This document shows positions 52,072-64,000 of a stretch of 64,000 bases of DNA, piece by piece. Made by a program: the position numbers and the translations under genes. Under the pieces are notes generated by a model that saw only the letters and a list, made by a program, of their open reading frames with translations, was not told where the DNA came from and did no database searches. How positions within the stretch are numbered: the first letter of the stretch is position 1; each line of letters begins with the position of its first letter. The stretch comes from Paludibacteraceae bacterium (lineage in GTDB: Bacteria; Bacteroidota; Bacteroidia; Bacteroidales; Paludibacteraceae). The DNA lies in NCBI GenBank assembly GCA_017527905.1, contig JAFXPK010000001.1, forward strand, positions 124,001 through 188,000. The letters are read 5' to 3'.

Positions 52072-55000
52072 ATGAGGAATGTAACATATATTAATGCAGG
52101 TGCAGGTAGCGGCAAGACTTTTCGGTTGACAAAAACTCTAACTGAGTTAATCAAGGCAGGGAAAGTGAAGCCTGACGAGGTTATCCTGACAACTTTTACT
52201 ACTAAAGCAGCCAATGAGTTCAAGGAGAAGGCAAAAGCTTCTCTCTTTGACGAAGGTATGTATGATGCAGCCATACAGTTGGATCATGCCATGATAGGTA
52301 CAGTTCATAGTGTATGCCAGAGAATGATTGGGAAGTATTGGTTCAACCTTGGTCTTTCGCCTAACATGGGGGTAATGAGCGAAGAAGATTCCAAATACTA
52401 CATTTCTCAGTCGTTGGCCGATCTGCCTAATGAAGATGAACTGAATTTGTTGCATGATTTTGCCAAGGAGTTTGATCTTCGTGAAACAGATGGCTTCAAT
52501 ATAAAAAAAACAATCAACTATGACTTCTGGCAGGAACATCTGAAGGGTATCATTGATTTTGCGACCAACTACGAACTGGAAGACTTTGAGATGAGTGAAC
52601 AGGAATCACTTAACTTCGTTCGTCAGTTTGTGAGGCCTGGATGTGACTGTACTTTAACCTCCGCAGAACTTAAAGCAGTTGTAGATGAACATGAAGCATT
52701 CTTGCGTAGTAAAAAACAAAGTGCGGCAAATGATGACAGAATCGAGACTTTGGTAAAGGCTCGTTATAACTTGGATAAACCAACGATTCTAACCTTACGG
52801 AATATCAACTCTACCATCGGAACCCCCAAAGGATATGGTCCGTTGGCAGAAGACTTTGAAGGTAGAATGGTTAATTTGTGGTCAAGTGAACTTGTTTATG
52901 AAAAGCAGGAGAACTATATCAAGTTGCTTTTCGACCTCGCAAGGCGTTGGAAGGAAAACTTCGCCCGGTTCAAGCGCGAAAAGAATCTGCTAGACTATAA
53001 CGATATGGAGAAATACATGCGTCAGTTGATGCAGAACAAAAATATTACATTAGAGATTTCTCAGTCATACCGTTATCTATTTGTTGATGAGTTCCAGGAT
53101 TCTTCACCGATCCAGGTAAAAATATTCGATGCACTCTCGGATTTAATGGAGCATTCTTACTGGGTAGGAGACTACAAGCAGGCAATCTATGGCTTCAGGG
53201 GTTCAGATATTGCGTTGATCAAAGCTGTAGTTGACCGTGTTGCTAGAAAGGAGAATGGATGTGATACCGATACGCTTGACAAATCATGGCGTTCACTCCC
53301 TGATATTGTTGATGTAAACAACAATGTGTTTGAGAAAACATTTGCTGATGTGCTTGACAAAAAGAACATCCATCTCGATAAAGTTAAGGAGAACAAAACC
53401 AACGAAGATTCTCTGCGTTACTTTGTTGCAAAAGAGGGTGCTGGCGTTGCAGAACACGTTCTGAAACTTCTCAACAATGGAGCTAAACCAAATGAGATTG
53501 CTGTTCTTGCCCGTGCAAATGCCACACTTGCTCAAGTGGCTGAAAACCTGAAAGTGTGGGAAATACCATCGAGCCGCAATGACTATCCTGTGGTAGAAAC
53601 GGCAGTTTATCCTTTGGTGGCTTCACTTCTTCGTATCGTAGGTAGTGACAAGGATGCTCTCTCTAAGGCTACTGTTGCTATACTGACAGAAAGGGATTGT
53701 ACTACTCGCCAGATTATAGAAAAGAAAATACTCAACGATGCTGATGATTCAGCAAAACTCGAGGACTATCTTGCAGATGTTTCACTAATCAGACAGTTGC
53801 TGACTATTCGCCCACGTTTGCAGCAGCAGTCAGTTGCATCTTTGATTGAGAGCATGATTATTGAGTTGAATCTGTATGATGTAGTTAAGAAGATCGAGCA
53901 AGATCCAACATTTGCTATTTCGTGTTTACAGACAATCATTAGTACAGCACGTGTCTATGAAGAACATAGCGTTCAGATGAACTTGCCCGCAACTATTGAC
54001 GGTTTCCTATCATATATAGAAGAGGTTGCTCCTGTTGGTAATGGTGATCCCAATGGTGTTCAGCTGTATACTTATCATTCTTGTAAAGGATTGGAATGGA
54101 AGTATGTTATTCTGATGTCACTTAATACCAATGTGGCCGACCTTAAGAAATCGATCAGGAATGAGGTATATGGTGTTCAAGCCGTTCATATGGATGAGCC
54201 TACTGCAGACAATCCATATCCAGAAGTATATATCCGTCTGACTCCATGGGTATATGGCACATTAAAGTACGTTCCAGACGAGATAAGCGTTAAGATTGAA
54301 GCGTCTGAAGAATTCAGATTGGCTTATAAATCAATGATTGCAGAGACTAACCGAGTATTCTATGTAGGTATGACTCGTCCTAAAGACGTACTTATTCTTA
54401 GTATTGATGTACCTAAAAAGGTTGGAAGTCTTCTGAAATGGCCAAAGGATGATGGTGTAGATACTGCATCTGAGAATATCCCGGAATCTGGCGATTGGGA
54501 TGTGTTCGGTACCGGGAATATATTCAAAGACTTCTCTTTGACAGAATCAGAGATTGAGAATCTCGAACCTTATGGTAAGGAGGATGATTTTCGCAATATG
54601 GCTCTTAATATTGATGAGCCTTCATTCAAGAAACTCGAACCACGTTATCTATCACCAAGCAGAATACGTGTTAAGGGTGAAGTTGTATCACATCACGACT
54701 TTGAGAAGCGTATCCCGTTTTCTAAGCAGCCATCTGATATGGCTACTGTTGGCGACTGCATTCACCAGATTTTTGCTGGAATCGAGGAGGAACATCCTGC
54801 TTACAAGATTGAGATGGATGAAATCATTGATAGCTATGGTTTAAAGGGCGTACTTGCTGATAAGGACCCTATTTGTTTGGCATGGAAAAATCTTGCAGAG
54901 TACTTTACTGCAACTTATGGTGTAGCCAAGATGACCTATCACGAACGTCCTTTCCGCCATGACCGTGACGGGCAGACCATTGTGGGTAGCATTGACCTTG

Positions 55001-55212
55001 TTTGGCAAGTAGAAGAAGGTGATATTCTTGTTGACTTCAAGACTTGCCCTATGGGTCCAAATGCAGTTCTCGATTCTGAGTCAGAACATTATGCGGGTTG
55101 GTATGCTGGTCAGCTCGATGCTTATCAGGATGCGCTTGAAGCAGCAGGGGAGAAGGTTTTGAAACGATACATCTACTATCCTGTAAGTGGATTGTTGGTC
55201 GCAATAGCTTAA
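52072..55212 (+). CDS. AddA/RecB-like UvrD-type helicase-nuclease
   Basis: 1046 residues. Superfamily 1 helicase motifs in order: Walker A GAGSGKT (9-15), TFTTKAANEFKEKA, DEFQDSS (motif II, near 340), QAIYGFRGSD, SCKGLEWKYVI, VFYVGMTRPKDVL (motif VI). A C-terminal RecB-like nuclease domain has GDCIHQIF, GSIDLVWQVEEGDILVDFKT and QLDAYQDAL. Together with the previous gene it resembles AddAB/RexAB. Whether it is the cell's main recombination nuclease or an extra, acquired system is not decidable here. A long hairpin follows directly. Confidence 0.9.
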   Translation: MRNVTYINAGAGSGKTFRLTKTLTELIKAGKVKPDEVILTTFTTKAANEFKEKAKASLFDEGMYDAAIQLDHAMIGTVHSVCQRMIGKYWFNLGLSPNMGVMSEEDSKYYISQSLADLPNEDELNLLHDFAKEFDLRETDGFNIKKTINYDFWQEHLKGIIDFATNYELEDFEMSEQESLNFVRQFVRPGCDCTLTSAELKAVVDEHEAFLRSKKQSAANDDRIETLVKARYNLDKPTILTLRNINSTIGTPKGYGPLAEDFEGRMVNLWSSELVYEKQENYIKLLFDLARRWKENFARFKREKNLLDYNDMEKYMRQLMQNKNITLEISQSYRYLFVDEFQDSSPIQVKIFDALSDLMEHSYWVGDYKQAIYGFRGSDIALIKAVVDRVARKENGCDTDTLDKSWRSLPDIVDVNNNVFEKTFADVLDKKNIHLDKVKENKTNEDSLRYFVAKEGAGVAEHVLKLLNNGAKPNEIAVLARANATLAQVAENLKVWEIPSSRNDYPVVETAVYPLVASLLRIVGSDKDALSKATVAILTERDCTTRQIIEKKILNDADDSAKLEDYLADVSLIRQLLTIRPRLQQQSVASLIESMIIELNLYDVVKKIEQDPTFAISCLQTIISTARVYEEHSVQMNLPATIDGFLSYIEEVAPVGNGDPNGVQLYTYHSCKGLEWKYVILMSLNTNVADLKKSIRNEVYGVQAVHMDEPTADNPYPEVYIRLTPWVYGTLKYVPDEISVKIEASEEFRLAYKSMIAETNRVFYVGMTRPKDVLILSIDVPKKVGSLLKWPKDDGVDTASENIPESGDWDVFGTGNIFKDFSLTESEIENLEPYGKEDDFRNMALNIDEPSFKKLEPRYLSPSRIRVKGEVVSHHDFEKRIPFSKQPSDMATVGDCIHQIFAGIEEEHPAYKIEMDEIIDSYGLKGVLADKDPICLAWKNLAEYFTATYGVAKMTYHERPFRHDRDGQTIVGSIDLVWQVEEGDILVDFKTCPMGPNAVLDSESEHYAGWYAGQLDAYQDALEAAGEKVLKRYIYYPVSGLLVAIA

Positions 55213-55217
55213 AAAAA

Positions 55218-55248
55218 CAAAATGCTGTACAAGTTGTATAGCATTTTG
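55218..55248 (+). terminator. Long hairpin after the helicase gene
   Basis: CAAAATGCTGTACAA and TTGTATAGCATTTTG pair almost perfectly (one G-U) with a minimal loop, six bases after the stop. U-rich 3' arm but no separate U-run. Confidence 0.75.
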
Positions 55249-55426
55249 TCAACTTATCTCTATCTCTTACGATAAATTTGGACTATCATTAGAACCCACG
55301 TAATTATGTGTTGGATCCAATGGATAAGCTCTTTTGTTTCTAATAATTTTACCCCCCCAAAAAAGAATCAAATTAGAAATTTGAAACTTTTGCAAGTTCT
55401 AATACATATCACATGTCGCTCACGAA

Positions 55427-55457
55427 TTTGTTATTGCCAAAATATGTCTTAAATTTG
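55427..55457 (+). promoter_or_regulatory. Promoter of dcuB
   Basis: TTTG (55427-55430), 19 nt, TAAATTTG (55450-55457), 28 bp before the ATG. 55249-55426 shows no gene. Confidence 0.78.
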
Positions 55458-55484
55458 TTAGAAAAACCTTAAAGAGATAATATC

Positions 55485-56831
55485 ATGGAGATAACAATGA
55501 TGATTTTACAGCTGTTGGTGGTGCTGATGGCTTTGTATGTGGGTTCACGCTACGGTAGTTTGGCTTTGGGTGCCATCAGTGGTATCGGCTTGGCCATTTT
55601 GGTGTTCGGATTTGGCCTAAAACCAGGCAATCCGCCTACGGATGTTATTTATATCATCATCGCCGCCGTCACTTGCGCGGGTATCATGCAGGCGAGCGGA
55701 GGAATGGATTGGCTGATCCAGATTGCGGAGAGGCTGCTGCGGAAACATCCGAAGTACATCACCATCTTAGCCCCTCTTTGTACCTTCTTCCTGACCGTAT
55801 TGGTCGGTACGGGCCACGTGGTCTATACGTTGATGCCTATCATCTGTGATATATCGTTGAAGAAGGGTATCCGTCCGGAACGTCCGTGTGGCGTGGCCAG
55901 CATCGCTTCGCAGGTGGGCATCACCTGTTCGCCTATCGCGGCGGCGGTGGCCTCGTTCGTTATCATCTCTAACGAGAACGGGTTCGACGTCAATAATCTT
56001 GGTGTCATCGCTATCACTATCCCGGCCTGCATCTGCGGATTGATGGCTGCTGCCGCATGGTCCTACAACAGAGGCTTGGACCTTGACAAAGACCCTCAGT
56101 TCCAGGCTCGCCTGGCGGATCCGAAAATGAAGGAGTACATGTATGGCAGCACCGCCTCCGTGCTCGACAAGGAGGTCAGTTCTCATGCCAAAGCCGCCGT
56201 ATACATCTTCTTGGGAGCGCTTGCCGTCATCGTGTTGTTCTCCATCATGCAGATTGCGGAACATGATATCCGTCCTGAGTACAATGGCAAACCATTGGGT
56301 ATGAATATCATCATTCAGATTGTTATGATCGCGGCGGCAGCCTTGATGATCCTCTTCTGCAAGGCTGAGCCGAAGAAGGCGGTGGCGGGACCGGTGTGGC
56401 AGAGTGGTATGGTGGCGGTGGTCGCCATCTATGGTATCGCTTGGCTGGCGGACACCTATTTCTCCAATTACCTTGATGTGATGAAGAGCGGTTTGACCGG
56501 TATTGTCAGTGAATATCCGTGGAGTATCGCTTTCGCGTTCTTTGCGGTCTCTGTGTTGATCAATTCTCAGGGGGCGGTGGTCGTCGCCATGTTGCCGTTG
56601 GCCTATTCGTTGGGCATTCCTGGACCTGTCTTGTTGGGTGTCCTGCCAAGCGTCTACGGCTACTTCTTCATCCCTAACTATCCAAGCGATATCGCCACGG
56701 TGAATTTCGACCGTTCAGGCACCACCGTCATCGGCAAGTACCTGCTCAACCATAGCTTCATGATCCCAGGCTTGATCTGCGTGACCGTCAGCACCCTTGT
56801 GGCGATGTTTATGACGAAGCTGATTTATTGA
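55485..56831 (+). CDS. dcuB: Anaerobic C4-dicarboxylate transporter (Dcu family)
   Basis: 448 residues with about ten membrane segments. Family signatures: GLKPGNPPTDVIYIIIAAVTCAGIMQASGG, LVGTGHVVYTLMPIICDI, GVASIASQVGITCSPIAAAV, and the C-terminal GVLPSVYGYFFIPNYPSDIATVNFDRSGTT. It exchanges fumarate, malate or aspartate for succinate across the inner membrane, fitting an anaerobe that excretes succinate. DcuA and DcuB cannot be told apart by eye. Confidence 0.92.
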   Translation: MEITMMILQLLVVLMALYVGSRYGSLALGAISGIGLAILVFGFGLKPGNPPTDVIYIIIAAVTCAGIMQASGGMDWLIQIAERLLRKHPKYITILAPLCTFFLTVLVGTGHVVYTLMPIICDISLKKGIRPERPCGVASIASQVGITCSPIAAAVASFVIISNENGFDVNNLGVIAITIPACICGLMAAAAWSYNRGLDLDKDPQFQARLADPKMKEYMYGSTASVLDKEVSSHAKAAVYIFLGALAVIVLFSIMQIAEHDIRPEYNGKPLGMNIIIQIVMIAAAALMILFCKAEPKKAVAGPVWQSGMVAVVAIYGIAWLADTYFSNYLDVMKSGLTGIVSEYPWSIAFAFFAVSVLINSQGAVVVAMLPLAYSLGIPGPVLLGVLPSVYGYFFIPNYPSDIATVNFDRSGTTVIGKYLLNHSFMIPGLICVTVSTLVAMFMTKLIY

Positions 56832-56882
56832 GGTCTCTTCCCCGCTTGCCTATGTTTTGCCGTTAAGCGTTGAACATGTGGC

Positions 56883-58247
56883 TTATCTCGGTGCGTTGTT
56901 GTAGACCGATTGAAGCGTGTAATTCGGATCCTCGTTGTAGTATGCGTTCACCATGATGTCGACCACCTCTTTGCCGTTGTTGAGGTAGGCTCCTGTCGCG
57001 TGGTCGATCAGTCCGGACTGCTCTTTGCCTGTGCCAGCTGAACCGTTGTCCCAGAAAAAGAGGGACAATCCATAATCTTTGGCGGCCTTGCAGACGTATT
57101 CGAGGTAATATTTGCGGAATGCTTCGGCACGGTCGGTGCTGCGGTGTACACAGCCGAATTCGCCGAGGTAAACGGGAACACCGTTGTCGACAAATTTTCT
57201 CTTCATACGGTTGAAGTTGTCGATCACATTGTCTTCGTCCCCCCATTCTTCCTTGTCTCTGCCGGTGTGTCCCCATTCGGTCTTCTCGTTGTTGAGCGCG
57301 TAGGTGTAGGGGTCGTAGAAGTGTACAGCGACAAGCAATCTGTTCTTAACTACGTCTGTGGGCAATTTCAACTCACTGATGGTGAGGTCTATGTTGGTGA
57401 CGTAACCGGGGCATCCCAAGTACCTGTATCTGTTTTCACCCCCGGTGGAACGTACTACGTCGACAAATAGTTGCAGCCACTCGTTGTATACGCGGTATTG
57501 TGCGCCACCATCGGTTCTGTTTTCGCCCCAACCCCAGTTGCCGTCGTGGATTTCGTTCATGGCCTCAAAGATCAGATAGTCCCCTTCGTATTTGAATCTT
57601 TCGGCTATCTGTTTCCATAATGCGGAGAGTTGGTTTTTCACTTGTGTGTTGCGTTCCGCGCTTTTTGAGGCGCCCAATATGTCCAGCCAGTATTTGCTGT
57701 CGGCTCCGTCGTGGTGTATGTTGATGATGGCTTTGAGCCCTGCCTCCTTCGCGTAGCCCACCACCTCAGCCACTCGGTTCATGTATTTCTCTTCGATCTT
57801 ATAATCAGGTGCGCTGCCGATGTGGCCCATCCATGTGATAGGGATGCGCACGGAAGAAAAGCCGGCGGCCTTTACCGCTTGGAATGTCTTCAATGTCGCG
57901 GGGTGGTTCCCCCAAGCTGTCTCACTCGAGTATCCGTTGTTTTGAGCATCCAAGTTGTTCCCCAGATTCCACCCTAATCCAAGATTTTGGGTGATGGTTT
58001 GTACGGATGTGCCGTCGATGGCGTGGTCCTTCTTGAACCTGATATTGCGTGCGTTCCCGTCGAATGCTATGGTCTCGCCCTCTTCGGTGGTGATGGTGAA
58101 GTTGTTCCCTTGTTCGAAGCGGATAGCCTCGACGGAAGAGGTCGGATAGGTTTGTGTCGAACCATCTTCCATGGTGACCTCAACCCTGTTCTGTGCGTTA
58201 AGCGTAATCGAAGAGATAGCTAATGCTAAAAGAATGAGCCTTTTCAT
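56883..58247 (-). CDS. Glycoside hydrolase family 5 endoglucanase
   Basis: 454 residues. The signal peptide ends LNAQ. A short N-terminal module (about 20-90, repeated VEAIRFE / ARNIRFKK strands) resembles that of its upstream neighbour. Then a GH5 barrel: GWNLGNNLDAQ, SVRIPITW, IINIHHDG, the acid/base Glu in FEAMNEIHDG (near 225), and the nucleophile Glu in YLGEFGCV (near 385). It cleaves beta-1,4-glucans or related hemicellulose outside the cell or in the periplasm. It lies 19 bp after the small T9SS-signal gene. Confidence 0.93.
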   Translation of the reverse strand: MKRLILLALAISSITLNAQNRVEVTMEDGSTQTYPTSSVEAIRFEQGNNFTITTEEGETIAFDGNARNIRFKKDHAIDGTSVQTITQNLGLGWNLGNNLDAQNNGYSSETAWGNHPATLKTFQAVKAAGFSSVRIPITWMGHIGSAPDYKIEEKYMNRVAEVVGYAKEAGLKAIINIHHDGADSKYWLDILGASKSAERNTQVKNQLSALWKQIAERFKYEGDYLIFEAMNEIHDGNWGWGENRTDGGAQYRVYNEWLQLFVDVVRSTGGENRYRYLGCPGYVTNIDLTISELKLPTDVVKNRLLVAVHFYDPYTYALNNEKTEWGHTGRDKEEWGDEDNVIDNFNRMKRKFVDNGVPVYLGEFGCVHRSTDRAEAFRKYYLEYVCKAAKDYGLSLFFWDNGSAGTGKEQSGLIDHATGAYLNNGKEVVDIMVNAYYNEDPNYTLQSVYNNAPR

Positions 58248-58266
58248 TTGAGTCTGGTATTGGATG

Positions 58267-58713
58267 CTATTTTTTAATGATTTTCACGAATTGGTTTCCC
58301 GCCTTGATCAGGTAAGGCGCAGGAGACATTTTGTCTGTGTGTATTGTCAATTCCGATTCTTCGGCGACTGTCGAGAAAAGCACTTTGCCGTCTGTACGTA
58401 TGATTTGTACTTGGGAACCTTTCTCGAGTCCGGATAAGAGAATGTGGTCTTCGACGAGCGTGTTGACCGAAAAAGTGTTCGTCGGAACTCCATCTGTGCC
58501 ACTTGATACGGAGAAATTGATCTCCACCGTTTCGATGTCCAGTTTGAATGTGCTGCCGTCGGAATATTTCAGTTCAAGTTCATCTTCGGCAAAGGTTATT
58601 GTTGACACGTCGTCCCGTTCCGCCTTCTCTCCGTTTATCATCAGTGTTTTCCCCGCATGGACAAACGTGGAGAATCCTATAGCAAGTATTAATGAAATGA
58701 GTTTTCTGGTCAT
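58267..58713 (-). CDS. Small secreted protein with a T9SS type A sorting-like C-terminus
   Basis: 148 residues. The signal peptide ends FVHAG. A strand-rich part (KTLMINGEKAERDDVSTITFAEDELELKYSDGSTFKLDIETVEINF) parallels the N-terminal module of the downstream GH5 enzyme. The C-terminal 60 residues (VLFSTVAEESELTIHTDKMSPAPYLIKAGNQFVKIIKK) look like a type A sorting domain. Almost no mature domain lies between the two, so it may be a remnant or an accessory anchor co-expressed with the glucanase. Confidence 0.75.
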   Translation of the reverse strand: MTRKLISLILAIGFSTFVHAGKTLMINGEKAERDDVSTITFAEDELELKYSDGSTFKLDIETVEINFSVSSGTDGVPTNTFSVNTLVEDHILLSGLEKGSQVQIIRTDGKVLFSTVAEESELTIHTDKMSPAPYLIKAGNQFVKIIKK

Positions 58714-58790
58714 GCTTTTATCTGTTTAAATTGTTCTTTTACTGTGTCGCAAAACATTAAAAACACACGTACAAGTTTTGCATTTGGTTA

Positions 58791-58798
58791 CAAATATA
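58791..58798 (-). promoter_or_regulatory. -7 box (TATATTTG) of the glucanase operon
   Basis: A perfect minus-strand TAnnTTTG about 78 bp before the start of the small secreted gene; a -33 box at the right distance is not clear. Confidence 0.45.
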
Positions 58799-58877
58799 GA
58801 TATTTTTTGACAAACGGAGATTTTTGGAGATGTTTTTGGGAGATTATGTCTGAAACTATTCACCCATCTATACAATT

Positions 58878-58915
58878 GCGCCGTAGAGAAGTCTTACGAA
58901 ACCTCCCTACGGCGC
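58878..58915. repeat. Perfect inverted repeat between amtB and the glucanase operon
   Basis: GCGCCGTAG / CTACGGCGC separated by 20 bp. No U-run on either strand; probably a transcription-end structure for amtB. Confidence 0.5.
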
Positions 58916-58944
58916 CCCCTTAACTAGTATAAAAATTACAAACG

Positions 58945-58970
58945 AATTCTTAATTCTTAATTCTTAATTC
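58945..58970. repeat. Heptamer tandem repeat (AATTCTT)
   Basis: 3.7 exact copies of AATTCTT immediately after the amtB stop; same unit as 41157-41187. Confidence 0.85.
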
Positions 58971-58971
58971 T

Positions 58972-60360
58972 CTAAATGTCCCTCTGGTCCTTCTCCGAGT
59001 AGTTCTCGAAGTACTCAGCTATCTCCCTTTCCGCGCTGTCGCTGAAAGCGTAGGACTCGTCGTGTTGGCTGACATCCAGACCCATGCGCTCCGACTTGAC
59101 GCTGACACGCATCGGAATCATCTTATTGGTGACCCAATAGAGCGCGAAGCTGACGATGAACGTGTAGGCGATGACGATGACGACGCCCAAGACACTGTTG
59201 AGGAACTCCGTCCAGTTGCCATGGATCAGACCCGTGTAGGAGAAGACACCCGTGAGGATGGTGGCGAAGATACCGCCCATTCCGTGGGTTGGGAACACGT
59301 CGAGCGCATCGTCGATGCTTGATTTCTCCCTCCAATGCACGGCGGTGTTGCAGACGAGCGTCGTGAGCAATGCGATGATGAAGCTTTGGCTCGTCGTCAC
59401 CACGTCCGCACAAGGTGTGATGGCCACCAAACCGACCACCGCACCGACAGCCGCACCCATGCCGGAAGGCTTCCTGCCACGCAGGCAATCGATGAAGATC
59501 CAGCTCATCATGGCCGTCGCACCAGCCGTGTTCGTGTTGAGGAACGCCTTGATGGCGATACCGTCCGCCGCTAAGCTCGAACCACCGTTGAAACCGAACC
59601 AACCCAGCCACAGCAAGGCCGCACCCAATAAGACGAAAGGCACGTTGGCAGGGATGTGGTTCTCCGACCGCACGTTCGTCCTGCGGCCCAGGAAGAGCGC
59701 CCCGACGAGCGCCGCCACACCGCTGGAAGCGTGCACGACGATACCGCCCGCGAAGTCGTGTATGTTCAGCCATTTATGTAACAAACCATCCGGATGCCAC
59801 GTCCAGTGGGCCAGCGGACAGTAGATGAAGATGCAGAAGAGCATCATGAAGACCATGTAAGCGGAGAAACGCACACGCTCCGCGAAAGACCCTGTGATAA
59901 GGGAAGGAGTGATGATGGCGAATTTCATCTGGAAGATAGCGTACAGCGCCAACGGTATGGTGGCGGTCAGGTAAGGTTCAGGCTTGGCGCCCACATTGTG
60001 GAACATGAAATATTGTGTCGGGTCACCGATCAGACCCAGTCCGCCCAAATCGTTTCCGAAAGCGAGGGAGAACCCGAAAATCACCCACAGGACACTGATG
60101 ATACCCATGGCGATGAATGATTGCAGGATGGTGCTGATGACGTTTTTCTTTCCCACCATACCACCGTAGAAAAAGGAGAGACCCGGAGTCATCATCAATA
60201 CGAAAATCGTGGCCGTGATCATCCATGCCACATTGCTCGACGTGCACTCTTCCGTCTCCACAAACTCCCATAGACCCTGTTCTTCAGGGATGAAGATGCC
60301 CAATGCCGCTATGATAGCCATGAACGACATCATGATAATCCATCTCTTTTTTGTTTTCAT
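58972..60360 (-). CDS. amtB: Ammonium transporter
   Basis: 462 residues with eleven or more membrane segments. Family signatures: FFYGGMVGKKNVISTILQSF, the pore His in GGIVVHASSGVAALVGALFLG, GWFGFNGGSSLA, and the second pore His in FPTHGMGGIFATILTGVF. It moves ammonium across the inner membrane. No GlnK-type regulator gene is adjacent, unlike in many bacteria. It is not close to the nitrogenase-like genes and lies outside the sulphur island. Confidence 0.96.
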   Translation of the reverse strand: MKTKKRWIIMMSFMAIIAALGIFIPEEQGLWEFVETEECTSSNVAWMITATIFVLMMTPGLSFFYGGMVGKKNVISTILQSFIAMGIISVLWVIFGFSLAFGNDLGGLGLIGDPTQYFMFHNVGAKPEPYLTATIPLALYAIFQMKFAIITPSLITGSFAERVRFSAYMVFMMLFCIFIYCPLAHWTWHPDGLLHKWLNIHDFAGGIVVHASSGVAALVGALFLGRRTNVRSENHIPANVPFVLLGAALLWLGWFGFNGGSSLAADGIAIKAFLNTNTAGATAMMSWIFIDCLRGRKPSGMGAAVGAVVGLVAITPCADVVTTSQSFIIALLTTLVCNTAVHWREKSSIDDALDVFPTHGMGGIFATILTGVFSYTGLIHGNWTEFLNSVLGVVIVIAYTFIVSFALYWVTNKMIPMRVSVKSERMGLDVSQHDESYAFSDSAEREIAEYFENYSEKDQRDI

Positions 60361-60490
60361 AATAACTGATATTAAATATTGTACATAAATTATCTTTTAT
60401 TGCCGATTTTTAGTGTCTAATTGTTCTAAAAAATCGTATATTCATTGCATATTGTAGTCAATATTTTATATTTTCAATCATAATGACATG

Positions 60491-60520
60491 CAAAAATACT
60501 ATTTATCTTTCAAATAGCAA
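60491..60520 (-). promoter_or_regulatory. Promoter of amtB
   Basis: Minus-strand TTG (60518-60520), 19 nt, TATTTTTG (60491-60498), leaving a leader of about 125 nt. The 300-bp gap 60361-60660 is very A+T-rich and otherwise shows no gene; a clear plus-strand promoter for the next gene was not found. Confidence 0.6.
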
Positions 60521-60660
60521 GTCAAAATGCAATATTTTTTACAAAAAGTTTCTTATTCTTTTGTTTTAAAAACTTTTTATTGTTTTTACTTGCGTGTTTG
60601 TAGCAAAAAGATTTACTTCGCGTATGTTTTGTAGTTTAATTGTCAACAAGAGGAGGATTT

Positions 60661-64000
<3,340 letters not shown>

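Noticed and set aside
58972..60360. amtB as evidence that the nitrogenase-like genes serve nitrogen metabolism
   Set aside because: It is 15 kb from the nearest nitrogenase-like gene, has its own promoter, and is separated by the AddAB and glucanase regions.

Overview
The window reads as a chromosomal segment of an anaerobic, gut- or rumen-type member of the Bacteroidota (probably Bacteroidales). The evidence is direct. Secreted proteins end in type A and type B type-IX-secretion (T9SS) sorting domains. Promoters follow the Bacteroidota pattern (TTTG, about 19-20 nt, TAnnTTTG). There is a Fib_succ-type domain, a GH5 cellulase, a Dcu-type C4-dicarboxylate transporter and a family of DUF1703-type AAA/nuclease genes.

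Layout. (1) 1-13.6 kb: a giant HYR-repeat T9SS surface protein, cut by the left window edge, followed by a short paralogue of its N-terminal part. (2) 13.7-18.2 kb: an SDR oxidoreductase, a LysR regulator, a possible small RNA, uracil-DNA glycosylase, a RelE/ParE-type toxin-antitoxin pair and an amidohydrolase. (3) 18.3-48.3 kb: a sulphur-metabolism island almost entirely on the minus strand. It holds three cysteine-synthase genes, a cystathionine-beta-synthase-like gene, a cystathionine gamma-lyase/synthase, a MalY/PatB-type C-S lyase, serine acetyltransferase, a methionine ABC importer with an outer-membrane porin, and ThiF-, DsrE- and TusA-like sulphur-relay proteins. It also holds pyridoxal-phosphate synthase with a kinase-AraC fusion and two nitrogenase-like alpha/beta (D/K) gene pairs served by one NifH, one NifB and two NifX-type proteins. 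(4) 48.5-55.2 kb: a more A+T-rich block with a T5orf172/GIY-YIG protein and an AddB/AddA-like nuclease-helicase pair. (5) 55.4-64 kb: dcuB, a GH5 glucanase with a small T9SS protein, amtB, an amidophosphoribosyltransferase and the start of pyrG.

The main find is in the sulphur island. Both nitrogenase-like D/K pairs follow a cysteine-synthase gene in what look like single transcription units, with no nifE/N/V and no nitrogen genes next to them. Both D subunits keep the three P-cluster cysteines and the cofactor cysteine but replace the residues equivalent to nitrogenase alpha-Gln191 and alpha-His195 (Trp and Phe instead). They are therefore unlikely to reduce N2. The nearest established function is the nitrogenase-like methylthio-alkane reductase (Mar) of Rhodospirillum, which cleaves C-S bonds to feed sulphur into amino acids; here that is inference. 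Two further operons (porin-metQNI, and the transsulphuration/sulphur-relay operon) each begin with a promoter and a short leader gene whose last 15 codons include eight cysteine codons. The two leaders are homologous, and each is followed by a conserved non-coding block. This looks like cysteine-responsive ribosome attenuation in Bacteroidota.

Together the genes suggest a unit for cysteine supply. Methionine or another organosulphur compound would be imported, and sulphur released by nitrogenase-like reductases or C-S lyases. It would be trapped on O-acetylserine by CysE/CysK or moved by transsulphuration, with PLP made on site for the many PLP enzymes. Expression would rise when cysteinyl-tRNA runs low.
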